Positions 35,743 through 46,400 of a DNA stretch of 64,000 nt are shown piece after piece. The position numbers and the translations under genes are program-made. Source of the DNA: Anaeramoeba flamelloides (lineage: Eukaryota; Metamonada; Anaeramoebidae); NCBI GenBank assembly GCA_027625915.1, contig JANTQA010000032.1, positions 11,036,001 through 11,100,000 of the forward strand, given 5' to 3'. Every line of letters starts with the position of its first letter. The stretch's first letter is position 1. The notes under the pieces are model-generated. The model had not been told where the DNA came from, did not search any database, and saw only the letters and a program-made list of their open reading frames with translations.

Positions 35743-36909
35743 AGGTGTAGGTGCAGTTGTAAGGCTAGTTGGAGTTGAAGTTGAAGTAGGAGTGGTATTT
35801 TTAATTGTCGATAAAGAATCAAATAATTGCTTTTGTTGAAGTAATAACTGAAGTTGAATTAATTCCTTTTTTAATTGCAACTTCTCCATTTTTAACCCGT
35901 GTACTTTTGATTGCAAATCATTGTGTTCGCAAGCTAAAGTACCTATTTTTTTTTCAAGCCTTACTGTTTTATGATCTGATTTCATCTGTGGCACAGAAGA
36001 AAAATTTTCTTTGTTGTTCCCGTCGTTTCGAGAAATTACACGAATTCGTTTTGATTGACCATTTTGATTTTTTTTGTTTTTTTTTTTTTTGTTTTTCTTT
36101 CTGATCCTTAATTGTTTTTTTCGAAATGTTATTCGAAAGTTTTTTTTTTTTTTTTTTTTTGTTCTTTTTCTTGTTCTTGCTTTTCTTCGAGATTTTGTTT
36201 TTGTTTTTGTTTTTGTTTTTGTTTTTGTTTTTGTTTTTGTTTTTGTTTGAGGTGTTTCTCTTTTAAGAAGAGAGTTTGGAGAATTAAAATTCTTTCTTCG
36301 CTTCTTCAAATTAGTGGAGATCTTTTTGCAACAAAGATCACTAAGACCAGAAAAAGAGTTTTGTTCATTAATTGGTGAACATTCCAAATGATTGTTCGGT
36401 AAGTCTCTTTTTCTTGAGGCAGTTTCAAAATTGCTTTTTTGGATGGTCTTTATTTTTTTTTGATCCCAAAATTGTTTTAAATCCCGAACTTTAGTTATTT
36501 TATTCTTGTTTTTGTAATTTTCGATCTCAATTTCTTGATTGTTTTTTCCATTCACATTGAACAAAAAGCAATCAGTACCATTACCATTACCATTACCATT
36601 TCCATCAGAGTTATTTTCTTCGGTTTCTTCTTCTTCAACTTGTTTTTGGTTGTGGCTTTGTAATCCATTATAATTGATCTTTGGGATATTAATACTACAA
36701 ATTTGGTTGCTTTGGGCTTCGTAGTTTCGATCTAAAAGTTCGGGATTAGTTTTGTTGTCTATTAATCTCATATATTTCCTGACGGTATAAATATTTTGTT
36801 GTTTATTTGGAAGTGGTGTTTGAGTTGTTGAGGTCGTTGAAGCTGAAGTAGCGAACCTAGCATTTTGTACGCTTCCTGTCTGTGTAAATGTGCGTGACGT
36901 TTTGTGCAT
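33967..36909 (-). CDS. Low-complexity nuclear-type protein with a helical core, unknown
   Basis: A 980-residue intronless frame that I do not recognise. In order: a polar N-terminus (1-80); an acidic N/G-rich patch; a strongly basic zone with a perfect TK dipeptide run (about 221-243) and poly-K clusters to about 300; a likely coiled coil (about 311-368, with LEKKIGTLACEHNDLQSKV); a run of 20-odd threonines (about 388-411); a TE dipeptide run (about 413-431); S/C/G repeats (about 486-513); then a non-repetitive helical core (about 570-703; FYWRSLQRKNSKLKRYVDEE and LDWNEILYGSSHKREFLQFV). The C-terminus is acidic, with D/N/E and G/Q/E repeats. The basic tracts and coiled coil suggest a nuclear, nucleic-acid-associated role, but that is inference only. 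The core keeps its frame between expanding repeats, which argues for a real gene. Start ATG at 36909; TAA stop. Confidence 0.75.
35684..35742. repeat. (GTT)n coding microsatellite
   Basis: An almost perfect trinucleotide run inside the 980-residue gene. In the coding frame it makes poly-threonine; in other frames it makes poly-Q or poly-L, which creates shadow open frames on both strands. Confidence 0.85.
36180..36249. repeat. (TTTTTG)n coding hexamer repeat
   Basis: About ten tandem copies of the hexamer in the 980-residue gene, encoding alternating Lys-Thr on the minus strand. It lies next to a longer T/A tract that encodes poly-lysine. Confidence 0.85.
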
Positions 36910-38189
36910 TGCAAACTACAATTAAAACTGGTTTTGAGTTGTGGTTTAGAGGTGGTTTTGGGGAGTGTTTGGAGATAATAGTAAGTGGCAAAATAGAGCC
37001 AGCAATAAAAATTCAAAAACATGTGATATTCAGGTGGGGAAAAGTAAAGGGTAAGAAAAATGTTGAGATGAAGAAAGTTTTGGGGAAAAAAAGACATATT
37101 TTGAACATATTTGGAAGCGTGGAAGGGATTTGAGGTTTGTAAATTTTTCAGAAAGAGTTTTGAAATTAGAAAAAAATTTTTTGATGTAAAATTAAACACG
37201 TCATTCCTATTAAATTTTTAGTGACTCTCTGTCGATCGTTTCTCAAATTAAAACTTGATTTCCAAAAGTATTCAACAGGAACGGAATTATAAGTTATTTC
37301 TCAACTGTGTGAAAGTTATGGGTTTCTCTGTTTATTTTTTTTTTGGAGTGATAAGCTTTTTAAATTAATTTTCGATCTTTTTAATACTAAAAAAATTTTG
37401 GACATTCTAATCCAATTCCCAGTTTGTTTAGTACTTTTTTTTTATTTGTAAAAATTGTTGTTGAATTAGATTCGAAATTTCTTTTAAGGAGGATGGGTAA
37501 CTCAAACTTTTAATCAATAAAAAGGTATTGGGAATTTCGGTAAAACCAAAAAAAAAGTTGAGTTAAAAAGTTACTCATACTTTTTAAAAGATTAAGGGGA
37601 AAAATTCAAATCAAACTCTTCCTGTAGTGTCCACAAATTCCACGGTTTTGTTGTGGTTAAGGTTGTTGATACATTTTGTACAATGACTAAAATCAACTAG
37701 CCTTTTAAAAAAAAGTATTTTTTTTTCAAATTTTTTTTTTGTTCACATGGTAAATATGGACAGAGTTCGAGTGTTGTGAGTAGTGTTGGCTTAGGGACAA
37801 ATTCTTGACTTTTCTTAAAATACTGTTATTTGAATTATAAAAGGGAAATAATTTACACTTCATTTTATCATATCTTTTTTCAAATAGAGATCGAAACCAA
37901 GTACTTATTTTTTCTTTGGTAACTCAATTTTATAAAGAAAAATCTGGAAAATGAAGTGAAATTTTTCTCCCATTTTACAATGCAAATACTAATATTATAA
38001 CTTTGGTAATAACAACAGTTTTGAATAAAAAAGGAACTGTATTAATATATTCTTACTTGGATTTCTCAGTGCTTGGTAAATGCGGTTTTCAAGTAGATCC
38101 AAAAATAAAAAAGAAAAAAACTGCTATTTTACAAATTATTAACAGTGATCAAAAAAACCTCGGTTCCCAAATCCTATAATCCTTCACTA
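36910..38189. other. Gene-free spacer 5' of the 980-residue gene
   Basis: This presumably holds the promoter of the minus-strand gene ending at 36909, but I recognise no element. The minus frame reaching 37199 reads in a different frame from the gene and has no domain. Confidence 0.5.
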
Positions 38190-38890
38190 CACTACAAGGA
38201 AAATTTTTTCAAAAAAAAAATCTCTAAATTTTGTATTTTTGAAATACACTCATATAATAAACATTATTATACATAACAATTTTCAATGAGGTTTACAACT
38301 TTAATAGATATTAATAGGAATTGAAAAAAAAATGAAATTTTTCAGTAATATTTTTTTCATTTTTAATTGTAAAATTTTTGAATTTTTTTAATTGACTTAG
38401 TAGAGAGATAATTTTCAAGTATTTTTTTAATAGTCTAAAAGTAAACATATTTTTCAATTTGAAAATAGTACAAAATATTTCAATCAAAAGATATTGCTCA
38501 ATTAAATTGAAAATCTGATTTTTTATCTGTTTTTGGAATATTTTTTAACATTTTATTTTTTTCCATGTTTGAGTTTTTATATACGTTCCCGGTTTTTTCT
38601 GCAAATTGCTTTAACATATATTCTTTTTCTAATCTTAATGTTCAATCAAAAATTAATTCATTTCAACTTTTTTGAATATAAAAATACCCTGAAAATAGGT
38701 GTTTTTTTCAAAAGTCGGTATTTTTGAAAAGGGGGGTATTCAGATTTTCAAGAGTTTAATAGCTATCCATTTTTTATTACATAAACTTATGATAACTTTG
38801 AAAAAATAATTTATAAAAGAAGTATAACTGAAATCCAATGTATAGTTTAGGCTAACTTTAATTTTATGTGTTTAAATTTTCCTTGTAGTG
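38190..38890 (-). mobile_element. CACTA-like element E1, 701 bp
   Basis: It is bounded by a perfect inverted repeat, CACTACAAGGAAAATTT on the left and AAATTTTCCTTGTAGTG on the right. The left end is preceded by an extra CACTA unit (38185). The interior matches E2 and E3 in the opposite orientation, with landmarks GGGGGGTATTCAGATTTTCA and ACGTTCCCGG. The CACTACAAG ends are characteristic of the CACTA (En/Spm) superfamily. No coding frame, so non-autonomous. No clean 3-bp target duplication is seen. Confidence 0.8.
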
Positions 38891-38924
38891 ATGTTTCAAA
38901 ATAAAATCTGTGATTTTTTTTCTT

Positions 38925-39300
38925 TTTGTTCCAATGGAACTTCGAATTAACTATACACTTACGTATCTAAGATAAATCAATTTTGAAGGTAAAATAACAG
39001 ATTGTTTTTAGTATATATTAAAGTTATTAATGCAAATAGTTGAAAATTTTTCATATTATTTATATTTTTTTGAATAATTTTTCTCAATTTTTATTATTAA
39101 AAAAAAACATTCCTCAAATTTTTGTTTTTGTTTTCAAAATTTAACTTTGATCCTTTTCATTTTTGAATTTCTTTTTTTAAAATAGAACTTTATTTAACCA
39201 ATAATATATTCACAAAGTGTTTATTGTTGGGGTTTTTTTACTTGTTAAAGTAAATACCTTCAAGATAAAAGAAACAACTTTTCCATTTTGAAAAACCAAT
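38925..39300 (+). repeat. Direct repeat D1
   Basis: Aligns with 41900-42270: AATTTTGAAGG, AAATAGTTGAAAATTTTTCA, a TTTGATCCTTTTCATTTTTG block, and TTTATTGTTGG. D1 lies immediately right of E1, and D2 lies immediately left of E2. A segment next to a CACTA-like element was therefore duplicated, or both were captured together. Confidence 0.5.
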
Positions 39301-39940
39301 TTTACTTTTCCGAGTTTGTTATATTGGCCAATGTATGATAACATTTGTTAAAAAGACCATATAAATCTTAAAAAAAAAAAAAATGAGGTTTATTTACAAC
39401 ATACCCGAATAGATCCTTTTAAGATGAATCCACAAATCAAACAGATTGTACAAGAGGATAACACAACCCGAAAAAAAAAAATTTAAAAAAATTTAAAATT
39501 TAATAATTTTTGAAAAATTATATCTTTAAAAAGGTTCTGTATTTTGAAAAAATACCCAGAAATTTTTTAATACAATAAATAAAAATAAAGAAAATGATTT
39601 TTCTTGCAGAGAATATTTAAAACAACATTTGCGGTTTGGGAACTACATGTAATAAAGAAAAACTAATAACAGTCAAGTGATAACAATAAATATATAAAAT
39701 AATAAAAAAATAAATTCATGTAGCTAGTACCCCCATTCTAAGGGATAGTATCCAGGGACCGTGTCTTTTTTTTTTTAGATTTTTTTTTATTATTTAAAAC
39801 AATAGAGTAAAATTTTTGTTTTTTTTCCATCTCTTTAATTCAAAAAAAAATCCAAAGACCACACAATATCAATTATTAATCACATATTGTTGAATTTTTA
39901 TTTATCTTGGATAATCTTTCTATCGGGCCCGTGTTTAGCA

Positions 39941-40141
39941 TACAGTCAGTTTCACTTTTAAGGCACAAACTTTCAACGAAATTTAAGGTACAATAAAAAT
40001 CTCAAATTAAAGCACAAAATTCAAATTCTAGTAAAAATAAATTGTAAAATAAAAAATTACAAATTTTGTGCCTTAATTTGAGATTTTTTTGTGCCTTAAA
40101 TTTCGTTGATAGTTTGTGCCTTAAAAGTGAAACTGACTGTA
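39941..40141. mobile_element. MITE M1, 201 bp
   Basis: A near-perfect palindrome with ends TACAGTCAGTTTCACTTTTA and TAAAAGTGAAACTGACTGTA. Each arm carries GGCACAAA units and an ACGAAATTTAAGG block around a short AT centre. The ends sit in TA, consistent with Tc1/mariner-type insertion. No coding capacity. Confidence 0.85.
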
Positions 40142-40374
40142 TGGATTATGGATAGACCCAATCAAGTACCATTTTTTTTCTAAATCCCATAAGAATCGAA
40201 TAAAATCTTTTATTTTCCTTTATTCTTTTTAATCACAATCAAGCTAAAATCAATTTTTATTTCTCAATTGAAAATCAGTTAACAAACGTTCTTTTTATTT
40301 TAGAAATTAAAAGAAAATTCAAGAAATTTTGGATTTATTTCTCAAGTCAAAAAAAAAAAAAAAATGGAAGTTTT

Positions 40375-40403
40375 CTTGTGCCTTAAAAGTGGAACTGGCT
40401 GTA
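40375..40403. mobile_element. MITE M1 solo end
   Basis: Only the right terminus (GTGCCTTAAAAGTGGAACTG and onward to GCTGTA) remains, about 230 bp right of an intact M1 copy. No left arm is visible. Confidence 0.6.
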
Positions 40404-40879
40404 AATCTTGAAACTCAAAAATTAGCAGATATCTAAATTTTATTTTTGCCATCTAAATGTTATTATTCTTTTGAATGTTAATATTTTTATTATTTTCCAA
40501 ACTTTTCTTTTTTCATTTTTATAATTTTCTTTAATTATACCCCACCTCCTCCATTTCAAGATTTATCAATAAATAATAGATTTCCCCATTTATCAAATTG
40601 AAGTTTTTCTACGATATATTATTAACATATTTTAAAAAAAAAATTGAAATGATTTTAAAAAGTTTTCGGAATTTAAAGAGGATTATTTTTTTTAGATTTT
40701 TTATTGATTTACCATGTTTGATCTTATCAAAGTCTTTGAATGGTTTATTTTTAAGATTTACTGTAGCAAAAAAAAAGTGAGTTGAGGAAAACAATCATGA
40801 CTGATTATTTTGTCAAAAATTAAAAATTTAAATATCAATATGAGTACAACTGATCAAAACCACCATAATTTTTCAAAGA

Positions 40880-41080
40880 TACATTCCGTATCACTTTTAA
40901 GGCAAAAACTTTCAACGAAATTTAAGGCACAATTAAAATCTCAAATTAAGGCACAAAAACCAGATTCTACTAAAATAAATTGTAAAAAAAAAAATTATAA
41001 ATTTTGTGCCTTAATTTGAGATTTTAATTGTACCTTAAATTTCGTTGAAAGTTTGTTCCTTAAAAGTGAAACTGGCTGTA
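40880..41080. mobile_element. MITE M1, 201 bp
   Basis: The same length and internal palindrome as the copy at 39941. The left end is altered (TACATTCCGTATCACTTTTA), while the right end AAGTGAAACTGGCTGTA is better kept. The overlapping open frame at 40810-41019 is simply the palindrome read through. Confidence 0.8.
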
Positions 41081-41352
41081 ATAAGAACACAAATGGGTAA
41101 AAAAGCTTTTTAAGAAGTATATTACCTAAAGTATTTTACTGTGCTTTCAATTTTATCAAGATATCCAAAGAATAATACTTTAAAAAACAAATTTTGATTA
41201 TAGAACTATTTCTTTACAGAGAATGAAGATATTCACTATTTTTTATCTTTGTCATTTTAAATGTTATTTTAAAAATAAGTATTTCCTGGGTTATTACTTT
41301 GTATTTTAAATCAATTTATTTGGGCCTTTAATCTTTAATTTTGGTATTCATT

Positions 41353-41812
41353 GCCATTTTATAAAAAAATAAAGTTTTCACCAAGATTTAATTGAAAAAT
41401 CAAAAAATCCGAAATTGGTGATTTGTACAATTACTATATCTTAACTAAAATCGAATCTTTTAACAGAAATCACAAAATAATTCAGAAAAGATATGAAAGA
41501 TTATCTCCAAAAATCGTAATTGGTCTGATATGAATTGTAAAAAAAATGTACTGTTTTCTCATTTTTACCACTTTTTCCAAGTGGGAACAAGGGATTTGTT
41601 TTTTAAAATATTCGACTTGATGGATCTTGACGAAATGGAAATTAAGGAAATAAGACAAGATATTATGCTTCTTAAAGGGCTTTTGTCCCTAATTGGATTC
41701 TTGGTTTCTTTGAAAAATTATGGTGGTTTTGATCAGATTTACTAATGTTGACAATTAAATTTTTAATTTTTGACAAAATAATCGTCACACTTTTTTCCCT
41801 CATCCTGCTTTT
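41353..41812. mobile_element. Probable F1-family element
   Basis: The left end CCATTTTATAAAAAAATAAA and the right end with TTACTAATGTTGACAATTAA and CACACTTTTTTCCC resemble the F1 termini. The interior holds a 71-residue open frame (41530-41745; contains FFKIFDLMDLDEMEIKEIRQ) of unknown nature whose last codons lie in the right terminal repeat. Confidence 0.4.
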
Positions 41813-41899
41813 TTTTTACAAAAATCAATTATAGTGATCAAAATAATGCGTAAACACTGGCTATTATCCATGTTTCAAAAATTAACCCCTGTATTTTGT

Positions 41900-42270
41900 T
41901 CTTATTGTTCCTAAGTAAATACAATTGACTACCATATAATAGAATACCGAAGTTCAAATGAATTTTGAAGGCAAACCCCTTGATATTTTCAGTAAAATTT
42001 AAATTATTAATACAAATAGTTGAAAATTTTTCATAATAATATCATTTTTTTACAATTTTTTGTTTTTTTGATTTAATAAAAGTTTTCTTAAAAATTTACT
42101 CTATTTTATGAGAAAAATTTTTCAATTTGATCCTTCATTTTTAGAATTTCTTTTTAAATAATAGAACTTTAAGAAATCAATACTATACTTAATTAGGGTT
42201 TATTGTTGGTTTCTTTGATCTGTTGGTGTACAGGTCTTCTATACAAAAAAACACGATTTTTATTTTGAAA
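41900..42270 (+). repeat. Direct repeat D2
   Basis: The second copy of D1 in the same orientation, by eye about 75-80% alike with small indels. It ends directly at the left terminus of E2. Confidence 0.5.
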
Positions 42271-42273
42271 CAC

Positions 42274-42970
42274 CACTACAAGGAAAATTTAAACACATAA
42301 AATTAAAGTTAGCCTAAACTATACATTGGATTTCAGTTATACTTCTTTTATAAATTATTTTTTTCAAAGTTATCATAATTTTATGTAATAAAAATTGGAT
42401 AGCTTTTAAACTCTTGAAAATCTGAATACCCCCCTTTTCAAAAATACCGACTTTTAAAAAAAACACCTATTTTCAGGGTATTTTTATATTCAAAAAAGTT
42501 GAAATGAATTAATTTTTGATTGAACATTAAGATTAGAAAAAGAATAAATGTTAAAGCAATTTGCAGAAAACAATCGGGAACGTATATAAAAACTCAAACA
42601 TGGAAAAAAATAAAATGATAAAAAATATTCCAAAAACAGATAAAAAATCAGATTTTCAATTTAATTGAGCAATATCTTTTGATTGAAATATTTTGTACTA
42701 TTTTCAAATTGAAAAATATGTTTACTTTTAGACTATTAAAAAAATACTTGAAAATTATCTCTCTACTAAGTCAATTAAAAAAATTCAAAAATTTTACAAT
42801 TAAAAATGAAAAAAATATTACTGAAAAATTTCATTTTTTTTTCAATTCCTATTAATATCTATTAAAGTTGTAAACCTCATTGAAAATTGTTATGTATAAT
42901 AATGTTTATTATATGAGTATATTTCAAAAATACAAAATTTAGAGATTTTTTTGAAAAAATTTTCCTTGTA
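42274..42970 (+). mobile_element. CACTA-like element E2
   Basis: The left terminus is CACTACAAGGAAAATTT. The right terminus ends CCTTGTA and runs straight into the first base of E3, so its last three bases (GTG) are missing. The interior is nearly identical to E3 and is the reverse of E1. Non-coding. Confidence 0.8.
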
Positions 42971-43671
42971 CACTACAAGGAAAATTTAAATACGAAAAAA
43001 TTAAAGTTAGCCAAAACTATACATTGGATTTCAGTTATACTTCTTTTATAAATTATTTTTTCAAAGTTATCATAATTTTATGTAATAAAAAAAGGATAGC
43101 TATTAAACTCATGAAAATCTGAATACCCCCCTTTTCAAAAATACCGACTTTTGAAAAAAACACCTATTTTCAGGGTATTTTTATATTGGAAAAAGTTGAA
43201 ATGAATTAATTTTTGATTGAACATTAAGATTTAAAAACGAATAAATGTTAAAGTAATTTGCAGAAAAAAACCGGGAACATATATAAAAACTCAAACATGG
43301 AAAAAAATAAAATGATAAAAAATATTCCAAAAACAGATAAAAAATGAGTTTTTCAATTTAATTTAGCGATATCTTTTGATTGAAATATTTTGTACTATTT
43401 TCAAATTGAAAAATATGTTTACTTTTAGACCATTAAAAAAATACTTGAAAATTATCTCTCTGCTAATTCAATTAAAAAATTCAAAAATTTTACAATTAAA
43501 AATGAAAAAAATATTACTGAAAAATTTCATTTTTTTTTCAATTCCTATTAATATCTATTAAAGTTGTAAACCTCATTGAAAATTGTTATGTATAATAATG
43601 TTTATTATATGAGTGTATTTCAAAAATACAAAATTTAGAGATTTTTTTTTGAAAAAATTTTCCTTGTAGTG
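42971..43671 (+). mobile_element. CACTA-like element E3, 701 bp
   Basis: Complete ends CACTACAAGGAAAATTT and TTTTCCTTGTAGTG. It is head-to-tail with E2 with no spacer, and the two differ at only scattered positions. On the right a 7-bp TAGTGTA leads directly into E4. The 61-residue open frame inside (43376-43561) is AT-driven and not convincing. Confidence 0.8.
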
Positions 43672-44283
43672 TAGTGTACACTACAAGGAAAAGAAAAAAG
43701 TGCTATTTACTCTAAAATATTAACCAAACCCCCTTAAAAATTTTTAAAAATCAAAAAAAATATTTTTTTGAGTTTAGAAAAAAAATTATAAAAAAATTTG
43801 ATTTTTTCTATTAAATTCGCCTAAATTTTAATACCCATCATTTCAAAAAGACCGACTTTTGATTTTTTCGACAAAATTTCATTCAAAAATTTAAACTTTT
43901 TTAAAAAATGAACTTTCACCTCTGAAAAAATGAAAAAATGTCAGAAATTTTTTTTAATAACACAATTTAAAATTTCAAAATGCTATATCTGATCAATTAA
44001 AGAAATTATTACCTATTTATTATTTTTTACTACCTCTTTTGTTGAAATTTTCATTTTTAGAGAAATTGAATTTTTTATTTTTTCCAAAATGTAAATTAAT
44101 TTTTTTAATTTATAAAATTTTGTTGGAAGGTCATTAGACGGAAAAAAGTTGTAAAATCAGTTCTACTTTTAAAACGTAATTTTGATAGGAAAATATTAGG
44201 AGTTATCAAATTTGATCAAATTTCCAAAAATGAGAAAATTTTTATTTTTTTTCAAAATATTTAATTTAATTATTATATTTTAC

Positions 44284-44484
44284 TACAGTCAGTTTAACTT
44301 TTAAGGCACCAACTTTCAACGAAATTTAAGGCACAATAAAAATCTCAAATTAAGGCACAAAATTCAGTTTCTAGTAAAATAAATTGTAAAAAAAAAAATT
44401 CCAAATTTTGTGCCTTAATTTGAGATTTTTTTTGTGCCTTAAATTCCGTTGAAAGTTTGTGCCTTAATTGTGAAACTGACTGTA
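44284..44484. mobile_element. MITE M1, 201 bp (nested in E4)
   Basis: Ends TACAGTCAGTTTAACTTTTA and TGAAACTGACTGTA, with the same 201-bp length as the copies at 39941 and 40880. The length conservation implies a single recent expansion. It lies within E4, so it inserted into E4 or its ancestor. Confidence 0.85.
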
Positions 44485-45056
44485 TTTTTTGTAGGTATCC
44501 AACAAACACAACAAGGTTTTGCTTTCTTGCTCATATTTTTTTTTTATTTTTTGAATTCTTACGAAAAGTTGGAAAATTGCAACTTTCAAAAATGTGAAAA
44601 AATGGAATTTTTTTATTTCAAAAAAAAACAAATAACTAAATTAAATGAATGTCATTTATCGAGATTTCATTAATAAAAAGAAGTTTTTCACTTTGATTTC
44701 AAATCTACGTATTTGGCAGAAAAATTCTAAATATCGATAAATTTTACCTAAAAAAATTAATCGGTACTAGTCCCTTAAATAAAAATATTTTAATTTGAAT
44801 TTTTGAAAATCTAAAAATTCAAGGTTATTACTCAATTAAATAAAAAAATTAAACTCAAAATAAAAAAACTAAAAAAAAAAGATCCAAAAAAAATTGAAAA
44901 AAATAAACTCAAGATAAAAAACTAAAAAAATTTCTAAAAAAAAAAATCTACAAAAAAACTTTAATATTATAATTTCTAAAAAAATAAACTCAAGATAAAA
45001 AAATCAAAAAAATTACAAAAAATTGAAAAAAAAATTGAAAACAAAAATTGAAATAA

Positions 45057-45237
45057 TTATTTCGTTTTATTTTCTTGATTTTCTTCATGAAATTTCTTCG
45101 GGTTTTCCCTGACAAGATCTTCAATGATCAAATACCCCCAGTTCAGCTTCTTTTCTTCTTCTTCTATGGTCTCAACGGCATTTACACTATTTGTATCAGC
45201 TTTTGAAGTATTACAATTGGTGACGCTGCTCGATTCT
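45057..45237 (-). CDS. Orphan C-terminal exon inside E4
   Basis: A minus-strand frame with no ATG, codon use like real genes, and a usable acceptor (GATGGCAG) at its start. It encodes 59 residues ending in TAA; the tail contains LNWGYLIIEDLVRENPKKFH. I do not recognise the family. The region to its right, where earlier exons should lie, is filled with CA repeats and hairpins and shows no partner exon. The simplest reading is a gene fragment captured by the transposon. A decayed transposase tail is another possibility. Confidence that it was coding is moderate; that it is expressed, low. Confidence 0.4.
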
Positions 45238-45789
45238 CTGCCATCAGAAGATATAAAAATTATTCAATATTTAAAATTAAAAAAGGATAAAAAAGGTGAG
45301 TGAGTTAAAAAACGATTAAATTAATCCCAATTTAATCAATTTAACTTTATCCTGACTCATAAAATAATCTATTGGCAATTATTATTATTTATTATTAATT
45401 TTTTTTCATTTTTTCATTTTTTCCTTTTATTTTTTTCTTTTAACTTTTTTTTTCTTTTTCTTTTTCTTTTAATTTTTTTTATTATTTTTTTTTATTTTTC
45501 GATTAAAAAATAGAACAAACATATTAGGAAAAGAGGCTAGTAATTGACCATATTTAATTCTTGCTTGAAGATTCTCAAACAATAATTTCAAATATCAAGA
45601 AAAAAAGTGTCTCCTTCGCGGAGGGTAAATGCACCTATTTTTGGAGCATTTGTTATAATACACATAACCTTGTTTAAATGTAAATCAATTTCTCTTCCTT
45701 TCTTTTAGTAACTTCTTCTTTTTTTTTTTTTTTTTTTTTTTTCAATAAATGCTTTCTTTTTTTGTTTGTATTTTTTAAACCTTTAAAAA

Positions 45790-46400
45790 AATTTTGAAAA
45801 AAAAACCTGATCTAATATTCAGGTAAACATTAGGGACTTTAATAGTCCCTAATGTTTAAAGATGTTCTAATTTGGCCTCATTTGGCCTCTTATTTTATCA
45901 AGGTTGGTGTGTTCCAGAGTTGGGACTAACCAACCTGGAATACAACCAACCAAACTTCCTCCACGCACGCACACACACGCACGCACACACACACACACAC
46001 AAAACTCCTCCACACACACACACACATACACACAACTCCTCCACACTACACCACACACCCAAATAGACACACATCACAATTAGACCCAATTTGGCTGGGT
46101 TTTTTGTGATGTTTTTGGCTTTAATTTGCCTGTTAATGCTTTAACAGGCAAATTACAAAAAAAAAAAATTTGAAAAAAAAACCTGATCTAATATTCAGGT
46201 AAACATAAGGGACTTTAATAGTCCCTAATGTTTAAAGATGTTCTAATTTGGCCTCATTTGGCCTCTTATTTTATCAAGGTTGGTGTGTTCCAGAGTTGGG
46301 ACTAACCAACCTGGAATACAACCAACTAAACTTCCTCCACACACACATACACACACACACACAACTCCTCCCCACACATTAACCATACACTCAAATAGAA
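45790..46400. repeat. 376-bp tandem duplication with hairpins and (CA)n
   Basis: Two units start at about 45790 and 46166 (period 376), nearly identical over at least 170 bp. Each contains a CCTGA..TCAGG hairpin, a 15-bp stem (TAAACATTAGGGACT at 45824-45838 with its complement at 45844-45858; one mismatch in unit 2), two TTTGGCCTC direct repeats, a GTTGGT..ACCAAC and TTCCAG..CTGGAA interlocked hairpin, and a (CA)n run. Between the units lies a 14-bp perfect stem, AATTTGCCTGTTAA at 46123-46136 with its complement at 46141-46154. The open frames over it are CA-repeat artefacts. Confidence 0.8.

Noticed and set aside
35490-36378. Several plus-strand and minus-strand frames inside the 980-residue gene (poly-L, poly-Q, F/C-rich)
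   Set aside because: Shadows of the (GTT)n and (TTTTTG)n coding repeats in the wrong frames.
39424-39486. 20-codon frame beginning MNPQIKQIV
   Set aside because: Too short, followed only by A/T tracts, with no donor or partner exon that fits.
41530-41745. 71-codon plus frame as a gene
   Set aside because: Its 3' end lies in an F1-type terminal repeat, there is no recognisable domain, and it is better explained as element interior.
45867-46089. Open frames on both strands of 60-70 codons rich in C, V, H and T
   Set aside because: They are translations of the (CA)n repeat and its complement; all frames are open because the repeat has no stops.
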